From NCBI GenBank assembly GCA_001872285.1, contig MNXU01000014.1, positions 1 through 38,698 on the forward strand: DNA of 38,698 nucleotides. The letters run 5' to 3'. Positions 16,046-24,757 of this stretch are shown here, piece by piece. The notes beneath the pieces were generated by a model. That model was not told the origin of the DNA. It ran no database searches and saw nothing but the letters and a program-made list of their open reading frames with translations. Numbering within the stretch: position 1 is the stretch's first letter; the number at the start of each line of letters is the position of its first letter. This DNA comes from Betaproteobacteria bacterium CG2_30_68_42 (GTDB lineage Bacteria; Pseudomonadota; Gammaproteobacteria; Burkholderiales; Rhodocyclaceae). Made by a program: the position numbers and the translations under genes.

Positions 16046-16145
16046 ATTTGCCCGCCGGGCGGGCACGAAGATGCATCCATGCGGCCTTGGCGTGCGGCGG
16101 AAGATTCCACCCGTGCGACGAAAGACGCGACCGCGGGATCCGGGT

Positions 16146-16955
16146 TCAATGATCCGCGTCGAGAAAATCGAGAACCGCGCGGGCGAAGGTCGCGGGGAGC
16201 TGGTCGGGCAGGGGCACCATGCCCTCGGGGATGTCGATGAGGCGCGCCTGCGCGAGATGAGCGCACAGTGCCGCCGCATGCGGCGAGGCGAACGGATCGG
16301 CGAGCGCGCGGATCACCAGCACCGGCTGTGTGATGCGCCCGATGCGCTCCTCCATGTGGTAGGCGGCGACCGCGCGATGGCCGTCCTCGATGCGCTCGAT
16401 GACCTTCAGCGCATCGAGCACGAACGCGTGCAGCAGGTCGGGCCGGCCGGGCGGATAGAACGCCTGCCGCCGCTGCCAGAGCGCCGCAAGATGGGTACCG
16501 TCCGGCTGCCGCTCGACCTCGTCGATGCCGGGCGCTCCGGCGCGCGCGCTGCGGAAGGCCGCGTCGATGAAGGGCGTCGAGGACAGCACCAGCCTGCCCA
16601 CCCGCTCCGGGTAGGCGGCCGCGAGTTCGACCGCGATCACGCCGCCGGTGTGATGTCCGACGACATGGGCGCGGGCGATGCCGAGCGCGTCGAGCAGCTC
16701 GATCGCCACCACCGCCCAGCGCTCCACCGTGGCAGGCCGGGCCGGGGCGGCCGAATCGCCGAATCCGATCGTGTCCATCGCGATCGCGCGGTAGCGCTCG
16801 CCGACGAGCGGAAGGACGGCGCGGTACTCGGCCCAACTGCGCGGCGTCTGGTGCAGCAGCAGCACGGCCGGGGCGTGCGGGGCACCGCATTCGGCGTAGT
16901 GGATCTGTCCGTCGCTCAGCCCGGCGAAGGCTCGCCGGATGACTGCATGTTCCAT
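16146..16955 (-). CDS. Alpha/beta-hydrolase-fold protein with altered catalytic residues
   Basis: 269 residues with a full alpha/beta-hydrolase fold: VLLLHQTPRS (about 31-40) for the oxyanion region, AIAMDTIGFGDS (58-68), and PVLVIRALADPF for the acid strand. The nucleophile elbow reads VVGHHTGG (98-105), so the usual Ser is His102. The usual late catalytic His (G-H) appears as EGM in DIPEGMVPLPDQLP. The standard Ser-His-Asp triad is therefore not visible, and ordinary esterase chemistry is doubtful. It may be a binding protein or use other chemistry; similar GHHTG proteins exist but I know no firm function. Transcribed opposite to the catabolic operon and divergent from the TRAP genes. Confidence 0.82.
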   Translation of the reverse strand: MEHAVIRRAFAGLSDGQIHYAECGAPHAPAVLLLHQTPRSWAEYRAVLPLVGERYRAIAMDTIGFGDSAAPARPATVERWAVVAIELLDALGIARAHVVGHHTGGVIAVELAAAYPERVGRLVLSSTPFIDAAFRSARAGAPGIDEVERQPDGTHLAALWQRRQAFYPPGRPDLLHAFVLDALKVIERIEDGHRAVAAYHMEERIGRITQPVLVIRALADPFASPHAAALCAHLAQARLIDIPEGMVPLPDQLPATFARAVLDFLDADH

Positions 16956-17049
16956 CGCCGCTCCGCCTGCATGAAAGTACGATGCAGAAAGGATACCCGC
17001 ATGCCGGCCGCAGCGACCGAACGTGCGAACACCGAACAGTGGGGATCGC

Positions 17050-17055
17050 TACAAT
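17050..17055 (+). promoter_or_regulatory. Possible -10 box of the TRAP/oxidoreductase operon
   Basis: TACAAT within ATCGCTACAATGGG, 72 bp before the dctP-type start, in the only non-coding DNA upstream of that operon. No good -35 box is seen 16-18 bp upstream, so this is tentative. Confidence 0.35.
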
Positions 17056-17126
17056 GGGACGGGCGGTGTGGAAAGCGGGGCTGCTCCGAATGGGCTCCGG
17101 ATGGAAGTCAACCAAGGAGGAAGAAG

Positions 17127-18152
17127 ATGAAAGCGAAATGCTGGATCACGGGGTGTTCGATTGCGGTCGCGGCGGGACTTGCCATTCCGGCTCATGCACA
17201 GACGACGGAACTGACGATCTCTTCGTGGGTGCCGCCCTCCCACATCATCACCGCGAAGATGCTGCTGCCGTGGGCGCAGGAAGTCGAGAAGGCGACCCAG
17301 GGGCGGGTGAAGTTCAAGCTGCTGCCCAAGGCGGTCGCCAGTCCGCCGCAGAGCTTCGACGCGGTGCGCGACGGCCTGGCCGACGTCTCGTTCGCGGTGC
17401 ATGGCTACACGCCCGGACGCTTTGTGCTCACCAAGGCCGCCGAGTTCGCCTTCCTGGGCGACTCCGCGGAAGCGACCTCGGTCGCCTACCAGCGCGTCTA
17501 CGAGAAACATCTGGCCAAGGCCGACGAGCACAAGGGTGTGGTCGCGCTGGCCGTGTTCACCCACGGACCGGGGCATATCTACAACACGAAGCGGCCGATC
17601 AACGCGCTCGCCGATCTCGCCGGAATGAAGGTGCGGGTGGGTGGCGGCGTGGTCAATGACATCGCCAAAGCGCTCGGCGCGGTGCCGCTGCTCAAGCCGT
17701 CCACCCAGGCCTACGAACTGCTCAATTCGGGAGTCGCGGACGGACTGTTCTTTCCGCACGAGACGGTCGCGAACTTCAAGCTCACCGGCGTCGTCAAGCA
17801 TGCCACCGTCGTTCCGGGCGGGCTGTACAACACCAGCTTCGTCTTCATGATGAACCCGGCGAAGTTCGCGGCCCTGTCCAAGGCCGACCAGCAGGCGGTC
17901 CTGAAGCTCTCGGGCGAGTCTCTGGCGCGGCGCGCAGGCGAGGCCTGGGACGAAGCCGACGCAGCGGGGCTCACCGCGATCCGCCAGGCCGGCATCGCCG
18001 TCCAGCCCGCTTCCCCGAGGCTGCTCGCGGAGATCAAGGCGAAGACCGATGCGGTCGAGCACGGCTGGTACGACGCGGCGAAAGCCAAGGGCGTCGATGG
18101 TGCCGCGCTGATGGGCGAGCTGCGCGCGGAGATCCGCAAGGCCGGAAGGTAG
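17127..18152 (+). CDS. TRAP transporter substrate-binding protein (DctP family)
   Basis: 341 residues, start ATG 17127 behind AAGGAGGAAG. Signal peptide with hydrophobic core CSIAVAAGLAIPAHA, cleavage near residue 25. The mature protein has the DctP-family pattern: WVPPSHIITAKMLLPWAQEVEK, then the core helix region ADLAGMKVRVGGGVVNDIAKALGA and the VPGGLYNTSFVFMMNPAKF strand. The arginine in KVRVGG is the position that usually pairs with the carboxylate of the ligand. It captures an organic acid in the periplasm for the Q and M subunits. The nearby oxidoreductase suggests an aromatic or branched 2-oxo acid, which is inference. Confidence 0.92.
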   Translation: MKAKCWITGCSIAVAAGLAIPAHAQTTELTISSWVPPSHIITAKMLLPWAQEVEKATQGRVKFKLLPKAVASPPQSFDAVRDGLADVSFAVHGYTPGRFVLTKAAEFAFLGDSAEATSVAYQRVYEKHLAKADEHKGVVALAVFTHGPGHIYNTKRPINALADLAGMKVRVGGGVVNDIAKALGAVPLLKPSTQAYELLNSGVADGLFFPHETVANFKLTGVVKHATVVPGGLYNTSFVFMMNPAKFAALSKADQQAVLKLSGESLARRAGEAWDEADAAGLTAIRQAGIAVQPASPRLLAEIKAKTDAVEHGWYDAAKAKGVDGAALMGELRAEIRKAGR

Positions 18153-18155
18153 GCG

Positions 18156-18668
18156 ATGGCCGCCGCCCCCGACGATCCGCGCGCGGGGCTTCCCGCGCAC
18201 CGGGCGGCCGGCTTCGACCGGCTGCTCGGGATCGTCGCTGCGGCGACGCTGTTCTTCATCATGGCGCTGACCTGCGCGGACGTCGCCGGGCGCTATTTCT
18301 TCGGCGCACCGATTCCGGGCGGTTTCGAGATCACCGAGCTGGCGATGGGCGCGCTGATCTTCACCGGATTGCCGCTCGCCACGCTGCGCGGGCAGCAGGT
18401 GACGGTCGATCTGTTCGATGCCGCGGTGCCCCGCGCACTGCGTGCCGGACGCGATTTCGCGATCCACCTGCTCGCGGCGGCGTGCCTGGGCGCGCTGGCG
18501 TGGCGGCTGTGGGTCAAGGCCGGGCAGATGGTGGCCTCCGGCGACACCACGGCGACGCTGCACATCCCGGTGCCCCCGCTCGTCTATTACATGAGCATGC
18601 AGGCGGCGGTGACTGCGGTCGTCCTGCTCGCGCTGGCCCTCGTCCGGGAAACGCCGCGGCAGGCATGA
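18156..18668 (+). CDS. TRAP transporter small permease (DctQ family)
   Basis: 170 residues with four hydrophobic segments (about 25-50, 58-78, 98-118 and 138-160), the usual DctQ topology. Contains CADVAGRYFFGAPIPGGFEITE, matching the R-Y-x-F-x-x-P-I-x-x-x-E-E-type DctQ core. Placed 3 bp after the binding-protein stop and 4 bp before dctM, so the three are co-transcribed. Confidence 0.9.
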   Translation: MAAAPDDPRAGLPAHRAAGFDRLLGIVAAATLFFIMALTCADVAGRYFFGAPIPGGFEITELAMGALIFTGLPLATLRGQQVTVDLFDAAVPRALRAGRDFAIHLLAAACLGALAWRLWVKAGQMVASGDTTATLHIPVPPLVYYMSMQAAVTAVVLLALALVRETPRQA

Positions 18669-18672
18669 GGCG

Positions 18673-19965
18673 ATGACCGAGGCGCTGACCGGTTTCGCCC
18701 TGATGCTGGTGCTGACCTTCCTGCGCCTGCCGATCGCCTTCGCGATGGGTCTCGTCGGCTTCCTCGGCTTCGCGTGGATGGTCAACGCGCAGGCGGCGCT
18801 CTCCATGGTGGGCAGCGTCGCCTTCGAGACCGGGATGAACTACACGCTCTCGATCGTGCCGCTGTTCATCCTGATGGGGAACCTGGTCACCCGCGCCGGC
18901 CTGTCGGAGGAACTCTACAACGCCTCCTACGCCTTTCTCGGCCACCGCAAGGGTGGGCTCGCGATGGCCACCGTGGTCGCGTGCGGCGGCTTCTCCTCGA
19001 TCTGCGGCTCCTCGATCGCCACCGCCGCCACGATGGCCAAGGTGGCGATGCCGCCGATGCGCCGCTTCGGCTACAAGGACTCGCTCGCGGCCGGCTCGAT
19101 CGCCGCCGGCGGCACGCTGGGCATCCTTATTCCGCCCTCGGTCATCCTGGTGATCTACGGCATCCTCACCCAGCAGAACATCGGCAAGCTGTTCGCGGCC
19201 GGCATCCTGCCGGGGCTGGTGGCGATCCTGTGCTACCTCGGTGCCGTGAAGGTCACGGTGAGCCTCGATCCCGCGGCCGGGCCGCCCGGCAGCCGCGTGC
19301 CCTGGCGCGGGCGTCTCGCGGCGCTGCGCGCGGTGTGGGGCGTGCTCGCGCTGTTCCTCCTCGTGATGGGCGGCATCTACGGCGGCGTCTTCACCCCGAC
19401 CGAGGCGGCCGGCATCGGCGCGGCCGGAGCGTTGCTGTTCGCGACCGTGCGCCGCGGGCTCGACCTCGGCTTCCTGCGCGAGGTGCTGGTCGAGAGCACG
19501 GTCACCACGGCGATGATGTTCACCATCCTGATCGGTGCGCTCATCTTCGCCAACTTCGTCAACATGACCGGCCTGCCCGCGGCGCTGACGGGCTTCGCCG
19601 AATCCTTCCATTCGGCGCCGATGCTGGTGATCGTCGCCATCCTTGCCATCTACGTCGTGCTCGGCTGCGTGCTGGAGAGCCTGTCGATGATCCTGCTCAC
19701 CGTGCCGCTGTTCTATCCGCTGGTGCAGCAGCTCGGCTTCGACCTCGTCTGGTTCGGCATCATCGTGGTGGTGATCACCGAGATCAGCCTCATCACCCCG
19801 CCGGTCGGGCTCAACGTCTTCGTGCTGCGCGGCGTGCTGCCCGAGGTGCCCACGAGGGAAGTGTTCCGCGGCGTCTTCCCGTTCATCTGCGCGGACGTCG
19901 TGCGGCTCGCGATCCTGGTCGCGTTCCCTGCGATCACGCTCTGGCTCACCCGCTTCGTGCGCTGA
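18673..19965 (+). CDS. TRAP transporter large permease (DctM family)
   Basis: 430 residues, about 12 hydrophobic segments, the ion-coupled channel of the TRAP system. Conserved stretches include LSIVPLFILMGNLVTRAGLS, GGFSSICGSSIATAATMAKVA, SIAAGGTLGILIPPSVILVIYG, VFTPTEAAGIGA and EISLITPPVGLNVFVLRG, all typical of DctM. The stop is 9 bp before the oxidoreductase start, indicating one transcript. Confidence 0.94.
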   Translation: MTEALTGFALMLVLTFLRLPIAFAMGLVGFLGFAWMVNAQAALSMVGSVAFETGMNYTLSIVPLFILMGNLVTRAGLSEELYNASYAFLGHRKGGLAMATVVACGGFSSICGSSIATAATMAKVAMPPMRRFGYKDSLAAGSIAAGGTLGILIPPSVILVIYGILTQQNIGKLFAAGILPGLVAILCYLGAVKVTVSLDPAAGPPGSRVPWRGRLAALRAVWGVLALFLLVMGGIYGGVFTPTEAAGIGAAGALLFATVRRGLDLGFLREVLVESTVTTAMMFTILIGALIFANFVNMTGLPAALTGFAESFHSAPMLVIVAILAIYVVLGCVLESLSMILLTVPLFYPLVQQLGFDLVWFGIIVVVITEISLITPPVGLNVFVLRGVLPEVPTREVFRGVFPFICADVVRLAILVAFPAITLWLTRFVR

Positions 19966-19974
19966 TCCGCTCCC

Positions 19975-22900
19975 ATGAGCCTCGCCCGGGTCAACCTCGA
20001 CGACAAGTACCGCCTCGCGCGCGGGCGGGTGTTCATGACCGGCGTGCAGGCGCTCGCGCGGCTGCCGATGCTCCAGCGCGAGCGCGACGCGGCCGCAGGC
20101 ATCAACACCGCGGGCTTCGTCTCCGGCTATCGTGGCTCGCCGCTCGCCGGGCTCGATACCGCCCTGCGCCAGGCGAAGCCGCAGCTCGACGCGCATCACA
20201 TCCAGTTCCTGCCGGGAGTCAACGAGGACCTCGCCGCCACCGCCTGCTGGGGCACCCAGCAGCTTCACCTGTTCCCGCAGCCGAAGTACGACGGCGTCTT
20301 CGCCCTGTGGTACGGCAAGGGGCCGGGGGTCGATCGCTGCGGAGACGTGTTCCGGCATGCGAATCATGCCGGCACCGCGCGCTTCGGCGGCGTGCTGGCG
20401 GTGGCCGGCGACGACCACGCGGCGCGCTCCTCGGCGGTCGCGCACCAGACCGAGCACATCTTCTCGGCCTGCGGCATCCCGGTGCTCGCGCCCGCCGGCA
20501 TCCAGGACTACCTTGACCTCGGGCTGCACGGCTGGGCGATGTCGCGCTACGCCGGCGTGTGGGTGGCGCTGAAGACCACCTCGGACACGGTGGAGAGTTC
20601 GGCCACGGTCGAGCTCGACCCGGAGCGCCCGCGGATCGTCCTGCCGGAGGACTTCGCGCTGCCGCCCGACGGCGTGCATCTGCGCTGGCCCGATCCGCAG
20701 CCGGCCCAGGAGTACCGCATCCAGGAATACAAGGTCTACGCGGCGCTCGCCTACTGCCGTGCCAACCGGCTCGATCATCTCGTGTTCGGCGGCGCGGGCG
20801 AGGCGGTTGCGGCGCGCCTGGGCATCGTCGCCTGCGGCAAGGCCTACCTGGACGTGCGCCAGGCGCTCGACGACCTCGGCATCGACGAGGCGAGCGCGGC
20901 GGCGATCGGCCTGCGCCTGTACAAGGTCGGCATGGTGTGGCCGCTGGAAGCCGCAGGGATGCGCGAATTCGCGCGCGGGCTGGAGGAGATCCTGGTCGTC
21001 GAGGAGAAGCGCCAGATCATCGAGTACCAGCTCAAGGAGGAGCTGTACAACTGGCGCGAGGACGTCCGCCCGCGCGTGGTCGGCAAGTACGACGAGCACG
21101 GCGAATGGTCGGAGCATCACGGCCGCTGGCTGCTGCCGCCCACGGGCGAGCTGACCCCGGCGATCGTGGCGCGCGCGATCGCCTCTCGCATCGCCCGCTT
21201 CCACGACTCGGAGCGCATCCGTGCCCGCATGGCTGCGCTCGACGCGCAGGAACGCGCGGCGGCGGTTTCGCACGAAGCCGTCGTGCGGCTGCCGTGGTTC
21301 TGTCCGGGCTGCCCGCACAGCACGTCGACCCGCGTGCCCGAGGGAAGCCGCGCGCTCGCCGGCGTGGGCTGCCACCTGATGGCGGTATGGATGAAGCGCG
21401 ACACGCTGATGTGGACGCACATGGGCGGGGAGGGCGCGACCTGGCTCGGTCTGGCGCGGCACACCGGAACCCGGCACGTGTTCGCCAACATGGGCGACGG
21501 CACCTATTTCCACTCCGGCATCCTGGCGATCCGCGCCGCCGTGGCCGCGGGCGTCAGCATCACCTACAAGCTGCTCTACAACGACGCCGTGGCGATGACC
21601 GGGGGTCAGCCCCTCGACGGGCCGCTCACGGTGCCTCAGCTCACCCGCCAGATCGCGGCCGAGGGCGTGGGGCGGATCGTGGTGATGACCGACGAGCCGG
21701 AGAAGTACGGCAGGGATGCGGGCTTCGCGCCGGGCGTCGAGGTTCGCCCCAGGGAGGAACTCGACCGCATCCAGCGCGAGCTGCGCGAGGCTCCCGGCGT
21801 CACCGTCCTCGTCTATGACCAGACCTGTGCCGCCGAGAAGCGCAGGCGGCGCAAGCGCGGCGCCTTCCCCGATCCAGCACGCCGCGTGTTCATCAACGAG
21901 CGCGTGTGCGAGGGCTGCGGCGATTGCGGGGTGAAGTCGAACTGCCTTGCGGTGGTGCCGGTGGAAACGGAGTTCGGCCGCAAGCGCGCGATCGACCAGT
22001 CGTCGTGCAACAAGGATTACTCCTGTCTCGCGGGCTTCTGTCCGAGCCTGGTCACGGTCGAGGGCGGGCGGCTGCGCGCGGGCACTGCGGCGGCTCCCGG
22101 CGATCGCCCGCTGCCGCAGCCGGTGCTGCCCGCGGTCGAGGAACCCTATGGCATCCTCGTCACCGGCGTGGGCGGTACCGGCGTGGTCACCGTGGGCGCG
22201 CTGCTCGGCATGGCCGCGCACCTCGAAGGCAAGGGCGTCACCGTGCTCGACATGACCGGGCTCGCGCAGAAGGGCGGCCCGGTCATGTCGCACGTGCGGA
22301 TCTGCGAGCGGCAGGACCGGCTCCATGCCACCCGCATCGCGACCGGCGAGGCCGATTCTCTTCTCGGCTGCGACCTGATGGCCACGCTGGGCGAGGAGCC
22401 GCTCGCCAAGATCCGCGCCGGGCACACGCGCGCGGTGGCGGCGAGCACGCAGCGCATGACGGGCGAGTTCCTGACCGATCCCGATCTCGAATTTCCGCAG
22501 GCGCGCATGGAGCGCGAAATCGCCCAGGCGGTCGGCGCCGAGCACCTGGATCTCCTCGATGCCGGAGCGCTCGCGCAGGCGCTGGTGGGCGACGCGATCT
22601 TCGCCAACCTGCTGCTGCTGGGCTACGCCTGGCAGAAGGGGCTGGTGCCGGTCGGCGAAGAGGCCCTCCTGCGCGCGATCGAGCTGAACGGCGCGGCGGT
22701 GGAGGCCAACCGGAACGCCTTCCGCTGGGGGCGGCGCGCCGCGTGCGATGCGTCCGCGGTGGCGGCGATCGCCTTCCCGCCCGAGCGGACCCCGGAGGCG
22801 CGGCGGCTGTCCGGCAGCCTCGAAGAGGTGGTGGAGCGGCGCTGCGCAGAGCTCGAACGCTATCAGGATCGCGCGCTGGCCGATCGCTATCGCAGCCGCA

Positions 22901-23457
22901 TCGAGGCGGTGCGCCGCGCCGAGTCCGCCTGCGTGCCCGGTTCGACGCGGCTCGCGGAGGCGGCGGCGCGCAGCCATTTCAGGCTGCTCGCGGTCAAGGA
23001 CGAGTACGAGGTCGCACGGCTTTTCTGCGATCCGGCCTTCGCGCGCGCGCTGGCCGAGAATTTCGAGGGCGGCTTCCGGCTGCGCTTCCATTTCAGCCTG
23101 CCCTTCCTCGGCCGGCCGCGGAAGGCGGGCGACGAGCCGCGCAAGCGCAGCTTCGGCCCCTGGATGATGGGCGCGCTGCGGCTCACTGCGCGGGCACGGC
23201 GGCTGCGCGGAACGCCGCTCGATCCGTTCCGTCACGGCGCCGAGCGCGCGCTCGAGCGCCGGCTGCTGCGCGACTTCGAGCGCGACCTGGATGCGATCGT
23301 GGCCGGGCTCACGGCGGAGCGGCTCGACGAGAGCGTGAGACTGGTCGAGCGCTACGGCGCGATCCGCGGATACGGGCCGGTGAAGGAGGCGGCCGCGCGG
23401 GCGGCGCTGGAGAGGATCGCGCCACTGCGCACATCGCTCGGGATCGCGACGGCGTGA
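19975..23457 (+). CDS. Fused indolepyruvate:ferredoxin oxidoreductase (IorAB type)
   Basis: 1160 residues. An N-terminal 2-oxoacid ferredoxin oxidoreductase region (about 1-400) precedes the thiamine-diphosphate domain: FCPGCPHSTSTRVPEG (about 442-458) and NMGDGTYFHSGI (about 505-515, the TPP/Mg motif). A ferredoxin-like cysteine region at about 643-690 (CEGCGDCGVKSNC, then C..KDYSCLAGFC) binds Fe-S. A gamma-type domain from about 725 (GVGGTGVVTVGALLG, MTGLAQKGGPVMSHV) and a C-terminal DUF6537-like region complete the large aerobic-bacterial type. It oxidatively decarboxylates aryl or branched 2-oxo acids to acyl-CoA, passing electrons to ferredoxin. Indolepyruvate would yield indoleacetyl-CoA, a link to the neighbouring operon. 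The stop overlaps a repeat-encoded mini-ORF. Confidence 0.9.
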   Translation: MSLARVNLDDKYRLARGRVFMTGVQALARLPMLQRERDAAAGINTAGFVSGYRGSPLAGLDTALRQAKPQLDAHHIQFLPGVNEDLAATACWGTQQLHLFPQPKYDGVFALWYGKGPGVDRCGDVFRHANHAGTARFGGVLAVAGDDHAARSSAVAHQTEHIFSACGIPVLAPAGIQDYLDLGLHGWAMSRYAGVWVALKTTSDTVESSATVELDPERPRIVLPEDFALPPDGVHLRWPDPQPAQEYRIQEYKVYAALAYCRANRLDHLVFGGAGEAVAARLGIVACGKAYLDVRQALDDLGIDEASAAAIGLRLYKVGMVWPLEAAGMREFARGLEEILVVEEKRQIIEYQLKEELYNWREDVRPRVVGKYDEHGEWSEHHGRWLLPPTGELTPAIVARAIASRIARFHDSERIRARMAALDAQERAAAVSHEAVVRLPWFCPGCPHSTSTRVPEGSRALAGVGCHLMAVWMKRDTLMWTHMGGEGATWLGLARHTGTRHVFANMGDGTYFHSGILAIRAAVAAGVSITYKLLYNDAVAMTGGQPLDGPLTVPQLTRQIAAEGVGRIVVMTDEPEKYGRDAGFAPGVEVRPREELDRIQRELREAPGVTVLVYDQTCAAEKRRRRKRGAFPDPARRVFINERVCEGCGDCGVKSNCLAVVPVETEFGRKRAIDQSSCNKDYSCLAGFCPSLVTVEGGRLRAGTAAAPGDRPLPQPVLPAVEEPYGILVTGVGGTGVVTVGALLGMAAHLEGKGVTVLDMTGLAQKGGPVMSHVRICERQDRLHATRIATGEADSLLGCDLMATLGEEPLAKIRAGHTRAVAASTQRMTGEFLTDPDLEFPQARMEREIAQAVGAEHLDLLDAGALAQALVGDAIFANLLLLGYAWQKGLVPVGEEALLRAIELNGAAVEANRNAFRWGRRAACDASAVAAIAFPPERTPEARRLSGSLEEVVERRCAELERYQDRALADRYRSRIEAVRRAESACVPGSTRLAEAAARSHFRLLAVKDEYEVARLFCDPAFARALAENFEGGFRLRFHFSLPFLGRPRKAGDEPRKRSFGPWMMGALRLTARARRLRGTPLDPFRHGAERALERRLLRDFERDLDAIVAGLTAERLDESVRLVERYGAIRGYGPVKEAAARAALERIAPLRTSLGIATA

Positions 23458-23567
23458 GCAGGGAGCAGGGGCCCCGCGCAGCGGGGATGCGACCGCCCGC
23501 GAACGCCGTCGGTCGCCGACCTCCCGAAACGTCGGACATCGACGAGCGCAAGGAGGCGACGGCGTGA
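23454..23567 (+). CDS. Coupled mini-ORF between iorAB and nnrS, 37 aa
   Basis: 37 codons from GTG 23454, which overlaps the previous stop (GTGA), to TGA 23565-23567, which overlaps the GTG of nnrS (GTGA). The peptide ends PPANAVGRRPPETSDIDERKEATA-like and matches mini-ORF 2 at 1913 over its last ~24 residues. The first 13 codons are a different, shorter sequence. AAGGAGG stands 7 bases before the nnrS start, as in the array. It is therefore a diverged member of the same 116-bp family at a second, unrelated junction. No known domain; function unknown. Confidence 0.5.
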   Translation: MSREQGPRAAGMRPPANAVGRRPPETSDIDERKEATA

Positions 23568-24757
23568 GCAGCGCAGGGGGCCCCGTGAGCAGCGCACGCG
23601 CCTTCGCGGCGCCGCTCTGGTCGGCCCCGTTCCGGCCCTTCTACCTCCTGGGGAGCGCCTACGGCGTCGTGGTGATGCTCGGCTGGCTCGCCCTGGATGC
23701 CGCAGGGATGGTGCCGCCCGCGGGCGCGGCTTCGTGGAACGTGTGGCACGGCCACGAGCTGGTGTTCGGCTTCGCCGGCGCGATCATCGCGGGCATCCTG
23801 CTCACCGCACTGCCTTCGTGGGCGGGGATGAAGGAGATCCGCGGGGCCGGGCTCGCCTTCCTGGTGGCTGTCTGGCTCGCCGGACGCGTCGCGGTGTGGA
23901 CTTCGGCATGGACTCCGGCATGGCTCGTCGCGGCCGCCGACTGCGCGGCTCCGCTCGCGCTCGCGGTGCTGCTCACGCCGCGGCTGCTCGCGGTGAAGCA
24001 GAGGCTCTACCTCGCGGCGCTGCCGCCGCTCTACGGGCTGCTCGCCGCCGACGTCCTGTTCCATCTCGCGCTCGGCCTCGGCTTGCCGGGCGAGGCGGGC
24101 TATGGGCTGCGCGCCGGCGTGTATGCGATCGTGCTGCTCTACGTGCTCAAGGGCGGATTCCTGACTCCGGTCTTCACCGGCAACCGGCTGCGCGAACGCG
24201 GGCGTGGCGAGGTCGGCTTCAGCCTGCCGCTCGAATGGGCGGCGCTCCTCGCCGCGCTCGCTTTCCTCTACACCGGGCTCGCGCCGGTGCCGCGGGAAGC
24301 TGCCGCGGGCGCGGCATTCGCGGCCGCGCTCGTGCATGGCCTGCGGCTCGCGCGCTGGCAGGGCTGGAAAGTGCTGGACGATCCCCTGCTCTGGCCGATG
24401 CACCTGGGATATGCGTTCCTGGTGCTCGCGCTCGCCCTGCGCGGTCTCGCCGACCTCGGACTCGCCGCGCCCGACGCCTGGCTGCACGCCTTCACCGTGG
24501 GCAGCCTCGGGCTCATGATGATGGCGCTGATGATGCGCGTGAGCCTGCGCCACACCGGCCGGCCGCTCGAGCTGCCGCCGCTCGCGCCGCTCGCCCTCGC
24601 GGCCGCGCTGGCCGCGGCCCTGCTGCGGCTCGCGGCCGCATTCGCCGTGCCGGATCTGCTCGCGGCCGCCGCAACCGCCTGGGCGATCGCCTTCCTGATC
24701 TACCTGTGGCTGTTCGCCGCGATGCTGGTCAGCCCGAGCCTGCCGCGGCGCGGCTGA
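23564..24757 (+). CDS. nnrS: NnrS family membrane protein (nitric oxide response)
   Basis: 397 residues, about 12 transmembrane segments. NnrS hallmarks: LWSAPFRPFYLLGSAYG near the start, WNVWHGHELVFGFAGAIIAG with histidines for heme/metal, FLTAVP-like LLTALPSWAGMKEIRG, and a late LHAFTVGSLGLMMMALMMRVSLRHTGR segment. NnrS proteins protect against or respond to nitric oxide and accompany denitrification. Start GTG 23564 lies in a GTGA overlap behind AAGGAGG. The first residues MSSAGGPVS match the opening of the mini-ORF repeat (MSSGGGPVS), so the N-terminus was apparently donated by that repeat; an internal GTG at 23585 could be the older start. The 3' end overlaps the convergent sufU gene by 29 bp. 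Confidence 0.92.
   Translation: MSSAGGPVSSARAFAAPLWSAPFRPFYLLGSAYGVVVMLGWLALDAAGMVPPAGAASWNVWHGHELVFGFAGAIIAGILLTALPSWAGMKEIRGAGLAFLVAVWLAGRVAVWTSAWTPAWLVAAADCAAPLALAVLLTPRLLAVKQRLYLAALPPLYGLLAADVLFHLALGLGLPGEAGYGLRAGVYAIVLLYVLKGGFLTPVFTGNRLRERGRGEVGFSLPLEWAALLAALAFLYTGLAPVPREAAAGAAFAAALVHGLRLARWQGWKVLDDPLLWPMHLGYAFLVLALALRGLADLGLAAPDAWLHAFTVGSLGLMMMALMMRVSLRHTGRPLELPPLAPLALAAALAAALLRLAAAFAVPDLLAAAATAWAIAFLIYLWLFAAMLVSPSLPRRG

Noticed and set aside
16029-17126. Plus-strand open frame upstream of the TRAP binding protein as an N-terminal extension
   Set aside because: The protein begins with a clear signal peptide at ATG 17127 behind AAGGAGG; the upstream frame is the antisense of the alpha/beta-hydrolase gene.
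18514-23235. A very long open frame on the minus strand opposite the TRAP and oxidoreductase genes (similar long ones at 2450-5443, 274-1599, 14339-16279)
   Set aside because: High GC keeps antisense frames open. The translations are Arg/His/Asp-rich without domains, and the opposite strand carries well-conserved enzymes throughout.
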